From Hibiscus mutabilis (lineage: Eukaryota; Streptophyta; Magnoliopsida; Malvales; Malvaceae), in NCBI GenBank assembly GCA_019671005.1, contig CM033714.1, forward strand, positions 84,745,909 through 84,809,908: DNA of 64,000 nt, in the 5' to 3' direction. The number at the start of each line of letters is the position of its first letter. Position 1 is the first letter of the stretch. Below, piece after piece: positions 35,891-47,156 of this stretch. The notes under the pieces are model-generated. The model had not been told where the DNA came from, searched no databases, and was given only the letters and a program-made list of their open reading frames with translations. Made by a program: the position numbers and the translations under genes.

Positions 35891-38800
35891 GTTTACGTTT
35901 GGGTTTAGGCGTTTTATGATTAATTAATAAAATTATATATTGCCAAACAAAAGAAATATTTTAGATTATTGAACAAATTTCAAAATTTGTCGTTTTTTAA
36001 CCGCACTTCAGACTCACCATCTTGCCAAACACAGGTGCCAAGTACATGATTACTGGAAAGGTGTTTGGGGTCGTCGCATTTAAAATTTAGAGGGTATAAG
36101 ATTGAGTTTGGTTTCGATAAAATTTTAAGTTATTTTATTATCTTTAAGCATAAAATATTTATTTTTAGGTTATAAAAAACATAAAATTAATTCTACATTA
36201 AATTCAAATTTGGTTTGACTTAGGTAACCACGATTTTTAAACTTTGTCCAAAACATTATAATTCTGACCCATTTTCGGTTCTTGATGCTTAGCATAAGTT
36301 GTAATTTTCACATAGTTTAAATACTATATGTATTTTATTTTAATAATCTAATTTTGACCCCTAAATTTTTATAATTTAACATCTATTAGAATATTAATAT
36401 AACTTTTAAAATTGTACATTTTCTAACATAAAATTTTGTACGCTTCCATGAATTTAAGACCAACAATAACTTCTGTCTTAATTTATTTACAAGAAACTCA
36501 AGTGCCCAACCATTTGTCGACACAAGAATATCGTTTGCCTCACCTTCTCCTATCGAGAAAACTTCTACTAAAATAAACTCATCATTTTGATAAATAATTT
36601 TTTAATATATTTATGTAATTACATGGTAGTTTGGTTTTTTTTATTCTTTTGATAATACACATAAATGTTTAAATTTAGGTATTTTAGAATGAATATCATT
36701 ATTTTTTTATTAGAACCATTTGTTAGATTCTTTAATAAATAAATTTTGAAATTCAACAAATTCAAAAGCTGTTATTTTGGTGCAAAAATCATTAATCTTT
36801 AGTTTTTTTATTCCTATTATTCTTTTCTGGCATTTGTTTTTTGTATTTCATGATCAACTAGAGATGGAACTAAAGGAGCTGGAATTTTTTGATTCAATAA
36901 CAAATTAATTTTTATAAATTTAAATATCAAATAAATTAATTTTTTTTATAAATTCTATCTAAACCTAATCCTAACTAGAGGATAGGAAAATGAGGGACTC
37001 TAGGAGAAGGAAAATAGTATTCTTAGTAGGTCTAGAACCCATGACCTAAGAAAAATGAAGAAACAAAGATGAACAGCTTAGCCAATCGGCTAAATGTGCT
37101 TACTTTAAATAAATTAACTTTTAATTTTTCTTAAAATCTAAATTTAAATATTTAATAAATCTTTATATTCTTAAAATTAATTAATTTGTCATAATATTTT
37201 AAATCCTAATTCTGTCTCTATGATAAGTTATACCTAATTGATTTGCCTTGTAAAAAACACCTAAAATTAACTGATAACAATATTTCATTAAGTATAACGA
37301 ATTGATAAAAACAGTACAAATAATGTCAACAACCCAAAAAGTAAGCGGTTGAAATTTAATGTTTGCACTTTGAGGTTCACGATTCAAATTTTAGCAATGA
37401 TATCCACCTTCATCCATTTATAAGGGCCCCAAAAAAGAAAAATACAAATAATAGCAAAAAGATTAACAATATGAATCAATAAAAGCATACTTCCATTTAA
37501 CTATTTATTTTCATAATCATGTCTTTTAATTGATTTAAAGCATCGAGCATGAACAAAATATCATACTGGATTTCGTCATACCTACGTTGTACGTGAAAGA
37601 AAATATTTACGTAAAAGAAAAATAAAATTTATTTAACAATTTTTTTTACCACTCGACCGATGTCCTGGGAAATTATTTGTTTATAATCTCTCTAAGTGAG
37701 TTTCTAAAACTGTCGTGTGTTGTTTTAAGGCACTAAATTTTAAATCATAAAATATATTCTTAAATTTTAAAATCTAATCATAAATACTAAAATTCTAATT
37801 CTAAAAATTAGGTGCTTGTCGAAAACAAGTTTTTCACTGCCAATGCATATAACATTTTCTCATTTGTTTAAGGTAATTATTTGATGCATGGTCAATATTT
37901 TTTTTACAAACGAACTCCTGAAGTTTCCACATCCTTTTAATGGGTCCTAAAAGTCAACTCCTAAATTTTAAACTTTAATCTATTCTCAAACCTTAAAATA
38001 TAACTATAAACATTAAAACCCTAACTCTAAATCTTGGTCTTTAAACACTAAAATTTAGACACCTTTAAAAAAACAAAAGTGTCGTTATAAAAAATGTTAT
38101 TATAATTTCTCAACTAGATTGACACCTTGTTAATGGTGACGTGAACTCAGTAAAAGACTTAATACTAAACAGTATAGATATAGTTGTACCTTCATAAAAA
38201 TCCCAGGTCCCCACCGAGCATTGAACTTGAGGGCAAGGTTTTTCATGCATAACCCCTTCTTCCCAATTTTCAGTAATCTGCAAATCTTTATATTGGCAAT
38301 GAGAAACACCCAAGATTGAGCAAATGTCCACATGGCAAAATCAGCAAGTGTACGATAATGTTAGTGGAGATTACTAGACATCCTATCCTCGCCCACTGAA
38401 TTTAATAATGGATTCAACAGAAGCTAAAGAGATGATATGATAATGTCCACAACCAGCAATGACAGCATTAGCCAAAATGAACACCGTAAAAGTGCAAGAC
38501 CCACTTGTTAAAGTGCTTTAAAGCCCCTTCTTGCAAGACTTCAAATGTTTTTTAGTCTTGTTCGAGCAGCTGTTGCTTTTTCTGGCCTACAGATTCAATA
38601 TTCTTTTTGAAGCAGCTGTGATTTGTGAAGAAAACCGTCGCTGTTTTTATATATTTGCATTCGTAATCCAAGTGATTTTGGGACATTTTTGGACTTGGGA
38701 TTTTTTTCAAAAAATAGAATGAAGACTCATATATTAAATTGAACCACTGAAAATAGACGTGTTCTCAAAATCGAAGTGCATGAAACTTATGATTGTTTAA

Positions 38801-40528
38801 TTTCTCAAGATCGAATCAATTTTTGAATTTTCTCTTTGGTTTTTATATTTGTTTCCCTAAAAAAAACTATAGGGAACGAAAGAAGATAATCGAGTGTCAC
38901 TGTCACACATTTATTTCTAGGAAAAAAATTAAGTTTGGCACCTGAAAATGGATATCGAATGGTACATAAGACATCTACTTTGATTAAATTATTCAAAAGA
39001 AAAAAAAACATCTATTTTGATTAAAAAAATTTAAACACATAAAGTAAAAACATATAATTAAAGCACTTATTTTATAATAAAACCATAATTTAATCCCATT
39101 AATAAAAAAATGGACAAAAGCTACAATACGTTTTTAAAAATAGGGATACATATCATATTCACACATGAAGTTTGATATATTGTGTAATTTTATACAAATT
39201 TTGATTAGGTGCAATTATACATTTATGTGAGTTGGATTTGGGCGGAAGTATGTGAAAGGAACTCGGATTTATAAAACATAAAGAGATTAAGTCATGGGCT
39301 TTATTTGCTAGATAGGGTGGGCCTTACGCCTTTTAGGGGCTTTATGCCTTGCGGAGTATGGATTCTTACAATGGGCACTTGGGTCTCCTTTTTAGGGTGG
39401 ACAAAACTCGACTTTAAAAAATTGAATTATTCGATTTGATTCGAGGTGAAAAAATTGAATTTTTTTAGTTCGACTCGTAATTTTATAAACTTGACTCGAC
39501 TCGAAAAAAAATTCAAATAAAGTTTGAGTTATATGCACCGCTGCGTATATGCATATAAAAATATATGTGGACATATATATGTACAATTAAATTTGTACAG
39601 AAACTCGAAAACTCGACTCGAATTTCATAAAATTGATTCGAAAAAATTTCAAATAAAGTTTGAATCGTAAAATAAAACTTGCAAACTCGAATAACTCGAA
39701 ATTTTTTAACTCGACTCGATCGAACTCCCAATCCTACTCCTCTCTTGGACTAACCGTTCATTTAGATACATAGATCTATTTGAATTAATCAGAGCAAAGT
39801 CTTAAGAAACCGGAAAGGCAACAAAAAAATATAACGATCAACAAGGTTTAATGATTATTGAACTCATCAAGTAGTCTTAATGAAAAAATAAATGTTATAA
39901 TTTTTAGGTAATTTGGGTTCGAGCAGGTTGTCTGTACAATGGAAAATCGGCTTCCACGGTGAAAAGGGAAGATTTTATGGCGTTGATTCTAATGAAGCAT
40001 CTGGTCATATTTGATGCATGTTCCTTGCATCACTATCTGCCATTAATAATGGATGAAAAACTAATGGTGGAGGGAGAGCTTGGCCCGTTTTCTTGCAGTA
40101 CTATCTGCTGTTTCTAATGAAGCAGTCCTTTTCCAACCCACGTTCAATTACAGATTTACAGTACAACTCTGTGTTTCATTATACTTCGTTTACAAATGTT
40201 TGATCGTTTGAACCTATCACATGAACACAGAATTCATTACCAACATTTCAACAAATAAAGATAAAAAACCCCAAACCATTTTTTTCAGATAAGCCAGAAT
40301 TTAACCACTCATACTTGAAATTCTAAATATGATAAACAAAACTTGAAGTCTATTCTCAATTAAGTAGCCACCTGATGACTCTTGAAATGAGTTCATTTAA
40401 CCCCTCACGATTTGGGCAATCTTTTAAGGTTTGTTCACCGGCTGAGATAGGATTAGGAGTTGAAGAAACAAACATAAATATTTGAAATATAAGAGGATAT
40501 ATATATAGGAATATGATCCAGTTATACA
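35891..40528. other. Long AT-rich intergenic region with small repeats
   Basis: No intact gene. 37740-37815 and 37975-38055 contain CTAAA-type telomere-like words. 38130-38333 (minus) is a possible ancient gene exon (see findings). 39405-39735 is a dispersed repeat built on ACTCGACTCGA words. 39905-40130 is less AT-rich but not recognised. Confidence 0.4.
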
Positions 40529-40553
40529 GTGTAAAAGTTTTTAACTTTTACAC
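40529..40553. other. Perfect 10-bp hairpin
   Basis: GTGTAAAAGT and ACTTTTACAC separated by five bases. It is followed by a T run, so on the plus strand it looks like a stem-loop plus U-tract; in a plant this is probably coincidental. Confidence 0.7.
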
Positions 40554-40583
40554 GTTTTTTGGATCGTTTGATGAGTGAAACGG

Positions 40584-40630
40584 ATGTGTGCGCGTGCGCG
40601 TGCGCGTGCGCGTGCGCATGCGTGTGTGTA
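40584..40630. repeat. Alternating purine-pyrimidine tract (GC/GT), Z-DNA candidate
   Basis: A 47-base stretch of unbroken purine-pyrimidine alternation built on GCGCGT units. Such sequence is the classic former of left-handed DNA. It ends 29 bp before the target site of the hAT MITE. Confidence 0.85.
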
Positions 40631-40666
40631 ACAAAGGTAAAAAAATGAGAGTGGGAGGCATCTTAG

Positions 40667-41196
40667 TAGGCCTGTAAACGAACCAAACGAACACGAATAC
40701 AAACCAGGGTATGTTCATGTTTGTTCGTTTAATTTTAACCGAACAAATGAACGAACACGAATAACTATACGTACATAATTTCTTGTTCGTGTTCTTTTGT
40801 TAAGGATAATAGCTTGTTCGTTCGTTAAAATGATAAACGAACGTAAACAAACACAAACAAACGAACATAAAGGGACATGTGTCAATAAATTTAAACGAAC
40901 ATAAACGAACGAACATATGTAAATAAATTTATTTTTAAAAATATAATACTTTTGTTATGAAAAATAATAAAAATAATATATATATATATATGTAAATAAA
41001 TCTAAACGAACATAAATGAACGGATTAGCAAACGTTCGCGAACATAAATGAACAAACGAGCTCTTTGTTCGTGTTTGTTCATTTAATTAAATGGACTGAA
41101 AATCTTGTTTATGTTCGTTCGTTTAATAAATAAACAAACTTCTCGCCGAACGATTAATAAACAGTTTACTGAATGTTAGGTTCGTTTACGGCCCTA
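40667..41196. mobile_element. hAT-type MITE, 530 bp, with 8-bp target duplication
   Basis: Inverted ends TAGGCCTGTAAACGAACC and, on the other strand, TAGGGCCGTAAACGAACC match at 16 of 18 bases. They are flanked by CATCTTAG (40659-40666) and CATCGTAG (41197-41204), an 8-bp target duplication with one mismatch, as hAT transposons make. The body is packed with AACGAACA words in both directions near both ends, the usual layout of subterminal transposase-binding repeats. No ORF, so it depended on another element's transposase. Confidence 0.82.
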
Positions 41197-41204
41197 CATC
41201 GTAG

Positions 41205-42347
41205 TCCCTCCATCCTTTGTTAATGGTTGAGAACTTGAAAACGCCTCTTAAGTTATGCCAAAGGACAAGAAATTAATTAGATTTTAAACAAGATCTTAGT
41301 AAACCTAGTATTTTTTGAAAAATATTTATGTCTATTTGTTTATTTTGTCAAGTAATGGTTATATATAATGCATTTATGTTTAAAATATTAATATTTTAAT
41401 ACTTCATATTATATAAATTTTGAATTAATTATATTATATTCATATAATTTTCTTATTGTCTCGTGGTTTTTTGGATAATAGACTCGTGGTTAATTATTTT
41501 CTTTTATATTGTCGACAAATCCCTCCACTAGCGTAAAGATTCCATCTTATTATTAATAATTAAGTTGAATTATCATAAAGCAAAATGAGACTTTACTTCC
41601 CCATTTTTTTAACAATTTATTGCGAGATCTTTATTGAGGCCTGCTCTAGCAGTGCATGGTACATGTGAAAACAAAAATAGGATTTTATTGTATATTCATG
41701 GGTTAATTTCTCTAGATTCAGATCATATTTATAAAGTATGTGAGGTTTTGAACCTAACAAATAGTTTATTAAAAAACGGATCATATTTATTTTAGGAGAT
41801 TCAAATTTAATCGCTTTATTTTTAAAGTATGTATATGTACATTGTTAAAAGATTAAAAATATTTATGATCAGATATTACATTGTACTTACCTTTGTCAGC
41901 TAATAATATACCCCTTATCAAAATTCATCATTTGCATAAGAAAAATTCTAGAATAATTGTTATGTACCAATACATGGCATAGTGCTACTAATCACATGTA
42001 CTAATATGCACCATTAATTATTTTAGTAACTTTTAGAATCATAAAGAACTAAAGCGAAATTATTTATTTTTAATAATAAAATATATTAGAATTACTTTTG
42101 TGACTTTTCTGATTTTTAATTCAAAAATAATTAAAATTTACTAAAACAATAATTATTACTTAAACTTTTAATTAAATTATTTTAAAAAACAATTAAATAA
42201 ATTAAAAGTGCAAATATTTTCATGATTAAAGTTTTAAATGATCAGATTAAGTGAAATAATATAATGTAAGAGATCATGAATACCGTTTGAGATATCACAC
42301 GTATAACTGAGGTTATTAAACAAAAGCTCGTCCCGAAGTGTTTTGTG
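41205..42347. other. AT-rich intergenic DNA
   Basis: No gene or clear repeat seen. Confidence 0.4.
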
Positions 42348-43213
42348 AATACCATTAAATTAATTAATAAAGATTAAAAAATCTAAAAATTCAACATATA
42401 ATTAATAATTATTTAAAATAAAAGTTTAATTAAATTATTTTTCATATATTTTAATTTTAATTTTAATTTTTAAATAATTTGATCAAATACCAATCTTAAA
42501 TTAAAAAAAAAACTTTAAATCTTTTTATTTTGTCATTCCAGCCGTCAACAGAATAAGATTAAATAAAGTAGATAATGATCCAGTTTCAAAGCTAAATCAA
42601 TGATAAACAAAGTAAAGTCTTCTTCTCCCACCTCTCATCTTCCCTATAATTTTTTGCTCTTCAAATTTTCTTTAATCATTTTTTTTGTGAAGATAGGACT
42701 AGACGTGTTAATCGGTTGGACTAAATAATGAACCCGGAATCGAACTTGGATATAAAATTAAATCGGACGTTAACTCTAACATGGTAGAGTAAAACTAGAT
42801 AATGCAGCATAAAACTAGTGAAAATTTTATTAGATAAAGAAAACTTGGGGCAGTTATGATATGATTAAGTAGTAGTAATGTAAAAGTGATGGTATACAAT
42901 AATAAATTCAGAATATTGATTGTGGGTTATGGAACTTTAATTGGAATATTAGATGCTAGAAATAGAGAGGCTTCAACAAGCAAACATGGTGAGTCGAGCT
43001 TTCGCAATTTCTTCAGCAAATTCGGCGGCGACAAGAATGAAAAAAAATTAAGGTTTTTTAATTTATGGTTGATATTTGATTTAATTATTTAAAAATAAAG
43101 ATTTAAAAATATAATATAAAAATAATTTAATTAAATTTTTTATTTTAAATAATTATTAATTATATGTTGAGTCCTTAAAATTTTTAATTTTTATTAATTA
43201 ATTTAATAGTATT
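42348..43213. repeat. Long inverted repeat, arms of about 96 bp
   Basis: 42348-42443 and 43119-43213 are near-perfect reverse complements (AATACCATTAAATTAATTAA … ). They enclose 675 bp with a 68-codon ORF (42886-43092, plus) of unknown nature. Probably a MITE-like element or a foldback; an 8-9 bp target duplication was not found. Confidence 0.6.
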
Positions 43214-43499
43214 TAGCGGTGTTCGACACACGTGATAGAATTTTCCTTTGCAATAATACTATAGGTTTTTAATAATATTACTTCAAAACTAATAATTATG
43301 TAATAAATATACTTACATAAAAAAAATTTCGAACAATTTTTACCTAAAAGAAGGGGAAAAAATTACTCTTACTAGGTCTAAAATTCATAACTTAAAAAAA
43401 TATGTTAATTGAGAACTTTTAATCACTTATTATTGCTAGCATATACTTACATAAAACTTAATTATATAGGTTATTGTAGCCCACATTTATAAACCAAAT

Positions 43500-44561
43500 A
43501 GCTTATCTACTAAAGTAATCATTCCAGATAGAAGATTGTTAGGTGAAGTGGGACGGGCAACTCAATATCAAAGTGGCCATCAGGGTTGAGGACCCGTTAA
43601 AAACTGGTGTCCTCCTCAACCGCAAGAATTTCCATTTGATTGATATATCTTTCCGATACAAGCGCCTCCCCCTGTTCTGTTATTGCCGTGGAAGGCTCGG
43701 CCACGAGAGAAAGAAATGCTGGTTTGATGCTCGAAAGTTCCAAAGGGCTGGCAGCTACGGACCATGGCTTCGAGCTGCACAAGTATGGTTTCAACGTGAG
43801 AAGGGCCCTGTTCGTCAAGCTAAAGGCGGTTGTAAGGTTCCGGGCGAGGCAACGCAGGAGAAGGAAGGTAGCGACAAACTTGCGCTTCTCCCAAGGAATA
43901 CTGATGCTTTTGACCTTTCCCCCTAGATTTTCAGCTGGATCAACCCTTCCTCGGACGTTTTCCCTAAAATACCGAATCCCAAAGAAGATTTTAGAGAAAG
44001 TTGTGAGGGTCCTCCAACTGTTGCCCAAATCCCAAACATCCCAAGAGTAGGTCCTTCGCCTATCTCTCTACTTGGATTGGGAAACGATATCTTCCTTGTC
44101 AATGTAGATATTCTAAAATCTTTGGTTCATCCAAAAAAGCAAAGGTACAATACGAGTGATTTGTGGGGGGAACCTTATTGTCGAGGGATTAGACTCTATG
44201 GGAGTTTCGGAACCCAAGAATCGAAAGAGAAAGGCTGGTCCTGTTGAATCTTTTTTCGTCTCCAAAAGTAGGGAACTATGAAGTCTCATATCCGAGGGGA
44301 TTTTCCAAGCATCTCCAGGCAATTGGTGCGTCAAAAAGGAAGGAGCTATTGCCAACGATGAAGTTTTGAAGCTGGCTCTTTTTTCGGAATCCTATACGGG
44401 CATATCCCTTCAGATTAACAAGTTAGAGCGCTCTAAGAAGGGTGGAGCCGCTGGTTCTAAACGCCTATCCCTAATCAAACAGGCCGCTCGACACAAGCAT
44501 TTGACAGAAATTGAAAGAGTTTCAATGGAAGAGGTGGGCATTATTGAAATGGGAATCGATC
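43500..44561 (+). pseudogene. LINE ORF1 (gag-like) remnant, first part
   Basis: 43543-43926 gives IKVAIRVEDPLKTGV, then YKRLPLFCYCRGRLGHERKKC and YGPWLRA. This is the DUF4283 / zf-CCHC_4 pattern of plant LINE ORF1. The zinc knuckle is damaged (C-x-C instead of C-x2-C). 44366-44560 continues as SESYTGISLQINKLERS.., the C-terminal linker. Several frame changes lie between. The ORF is then broken by the insertion at 44567; the right-hand side resumes at 50422. Confidence 0.7.
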
Positions 44562-44890
44562 CCTTATGTAATACCCAAAAATATAGCTTAGTGGTATGTT
44601 ATTACTTTGCTTGCATTTGGAATCGGTTTAGATGCAATCTTTGATAAAATAATTAAAGTCTTAAGGGACCAATTTAATAGTTTTTGTAAGTTGTTAACAA
44701 ATTTTAAAATGGCTAAATTGGAAACCTTGAATTATGCAAGGTTTGCATGTAAGCTCACTAAAATATTAAGGACTTGATGAGGTGTCCTTGTAACCTTCGG
44801 TCAAAGGGGGAGAAAGGCCATTTTCTACTCTTCATTTGAGCAAAACCGAATGGTAAGAAATAGAAAGAGAGGGAGAGCATTTGAAGATAG

Positions 44891-44994
44891 ATTGTGAGAA
44901 CCAAGCTTTGGTTGATTGAATTGTTGGGTTTAAATCGAATTAATTGTGAGAACCAAGCTTTGGTTGATTGAATTGTTGGGTTTAAATCGAATTA
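44891..44994. repeat. Perfect tandem duplication, 2 x 52 bp
   Basis: 44891-44942 and 44943-44994 are identical copies starting ATTGTGAGAACCAAGC. A recent duplication inside the noncoding insertion. Confidence 0.92.
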
Positions 44995-45352
44995 GATCTT
45001 GGAAGGTATGATTTGCTTTCTTTACTCCTTGCATCAAAGATAGTTGTATCATTTCATTGTAAAATTTGTGGAATCGGTAGATGTTCAAAATGAATGTTGG
45101 TTAGAACTTTGTATAATTGATTAATGGTTGAACTATTGGAACAAATATAGATGGCAATTTGATGAGCATGAAACAATGGAAGTAGGTTGAGTCTTGTAGT
45201 CAATGTCTAAATGTAAAACTTAGCTTACATTGTAATTCCACATTAAACCATTCGAAATCATGCTTAAAATTGTTTTTTAAAAAGGGTGATTAAAATCTAA
45301 TTTGTTTGGAATGGTATGCTGGAATTTGGACTGCTCGGTTGGGAAATTAAAC

Positions 45353-45353
<1 letters not shown>

Positions 45354-45424
<71 letters not shown>
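45354..45424. repeat. (AT)n(AG)n compound microsatellite
   Basis: An AT run to about 45383, then AGATAG and an uninterrupted AG run to 45424. Confidence 0.9.
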
Positions 45425-45427
<3 letters not shown>

Positions 45428-47103
45428 CTGTTTTGTGGTTACAATCGTAGAAATTATAAACAATAGACTATTTGATTATTTAATCGATTGTAATGGAAGA
45501 AGGTAGGATGCAAGGGCTGTTCTGTTTTGGTAAAAGAAACCGAGATTTGCTTTTGTGTCTTGGAGCTGAGAAAAGTAAATTGGTTAGTTGAGACACATTG
45601 ATGTGTTAATTTAAGGGACTATCTAATAAAGATTCGGGACGGTTTTGTCAAGGGAAAATGAGCAGATTATAGTCATTAAAAATAGGAAACTGATCTGTGT
45701 ATATACTATGTGTAGGGGCTGTTTTGTTAAAATTGGTAGATTGTTTTATGTGGTTAATCAAAGGGCTAATTTTGACACTAAATAAGGGACAGTTTCCTAG
45801 CTGAAGAAACTGTTTTAAGACTGTTTTTACAAAATTGAAGCAGGGGAAAACTAATTTGGTCGATAATGGACTGTTTTGCACATATTTGTGAATGTACATA
45901 GTTAAGAGTTGTTTTGGCACCAATGGTTGTTATAAGTTGTTGTATAATTACATGATTGAATGCATGAATAACGTGAGTAGCTTGGCAAATGAATTGTTGA
46001 TAAATGGAGATTTAACATACGAAATATACTTCCTATGAATTGATAGGTGAATTTATGATCACATGAGGGTTGTTTCATGTGTTACAAGCAATGTTAATTG
46101 TCTTGGTTGTAATCGTAGGGGAAGCATGTGTTTAAATGACTTATGAAGTATATAAAAGCATTAGGAATTTGGGTTTGTAAAATATGTGTGTATCCTCAAG
46201 AAAAATAAACTATTTGATTGAAAAATATATGTTTGTGCTTGTGTCGATTGATTAATTGGCTTATTGGATAATAAGCCTCGTTCTAATGCATGATTGTAAT
46301 GTGGTAAAAATAGATAAAGATGGGGCTGATCAAGTTGGTAGAATGCCAATGGGGTTTGAATCAATAGCCAAATAGGATTAAGGATTCAGGTATCCCTTAA
46401 CTTCGAGATAAGAGGTGAGTGTAGTTTAAGCCTTGGGATGAGCTAATGGCCTTCCCAAGAAATTTCCTTATGTTACGATTGCTTTAATTTGTTTGGTTAA
46501 TTATGTGATTACGCAAGCTTGGACACAAGGTATGTGTTTAAACAAAAGAGTTATACTATGATATGTGATTTTTGCTTAAAAACATAACTACAATTTGAGT
46601 TGTTTAAATAAGTGAGTTGTTTGGATAAATTGTTTGATATACATGAAAAGATGTGACTGTCGTAAAAAAATAAAAATAAAGAATGAACATTGAGCATAGA
46701 GATGCTTGAATATTTCTAATTGTACTTATGAATAGACATAATTACTTGTGAAATGGAAATTGAATAACAAGCAAGTAAATTGTTATGTGACCTTGATATA
46801 TTGATTGCATTGAAAGTGATGAAGAAATAACAAATGCAATGTTGGCTATAAGGCCCTTTTAAATAAGTGAAATAAGGCATGGAAATCACATGAGTGATCA
46901 TGCATAAATGTGAACCCTTATTGAAGGGGGGAGGAAATCCTTGAGAGGATATGTATCATTGTGGAGCTATATTCATTATGTTAAGAAATGAAAAGAATAT
47001 GATAAGCCTTGGTTTCGAGTCAGTCTTAGGTATAGTTGGCATGCCATAGAGTTCATAGAGCTCAGTGTTGGGGTGGACTACGGTCCGGGACAGTGGTCCC
47101 TAT

Positions 47104-47156
47104 TTGGCGACAGTAGGAGGGAAGTGTATGTGGTCACTTGGCGACAGTAGGAGGGA
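47104..47156. repeat. Short repeated phrase, two 19-bp copies
   Basis: TTGGCGACAGTAGGAGGGA occurs at 47104-47122 and 47138-47156 inside the noncoding insertion, in a locally GC-richer block (47040-47230). Confidence 0.8.

Noticed and set aside
40529..40560. Rho-independent-type terminator
   Set aside because: Stem-loop plus T run fits by shape, but this is plant nuclear DNA and no transcript ends there that I can support.
43597..44028. Minus-strand 143-codon ORF
   Set aside because: Antisense to the LINE ORF1 whose zinc-knuckle motif is on the plus strand.
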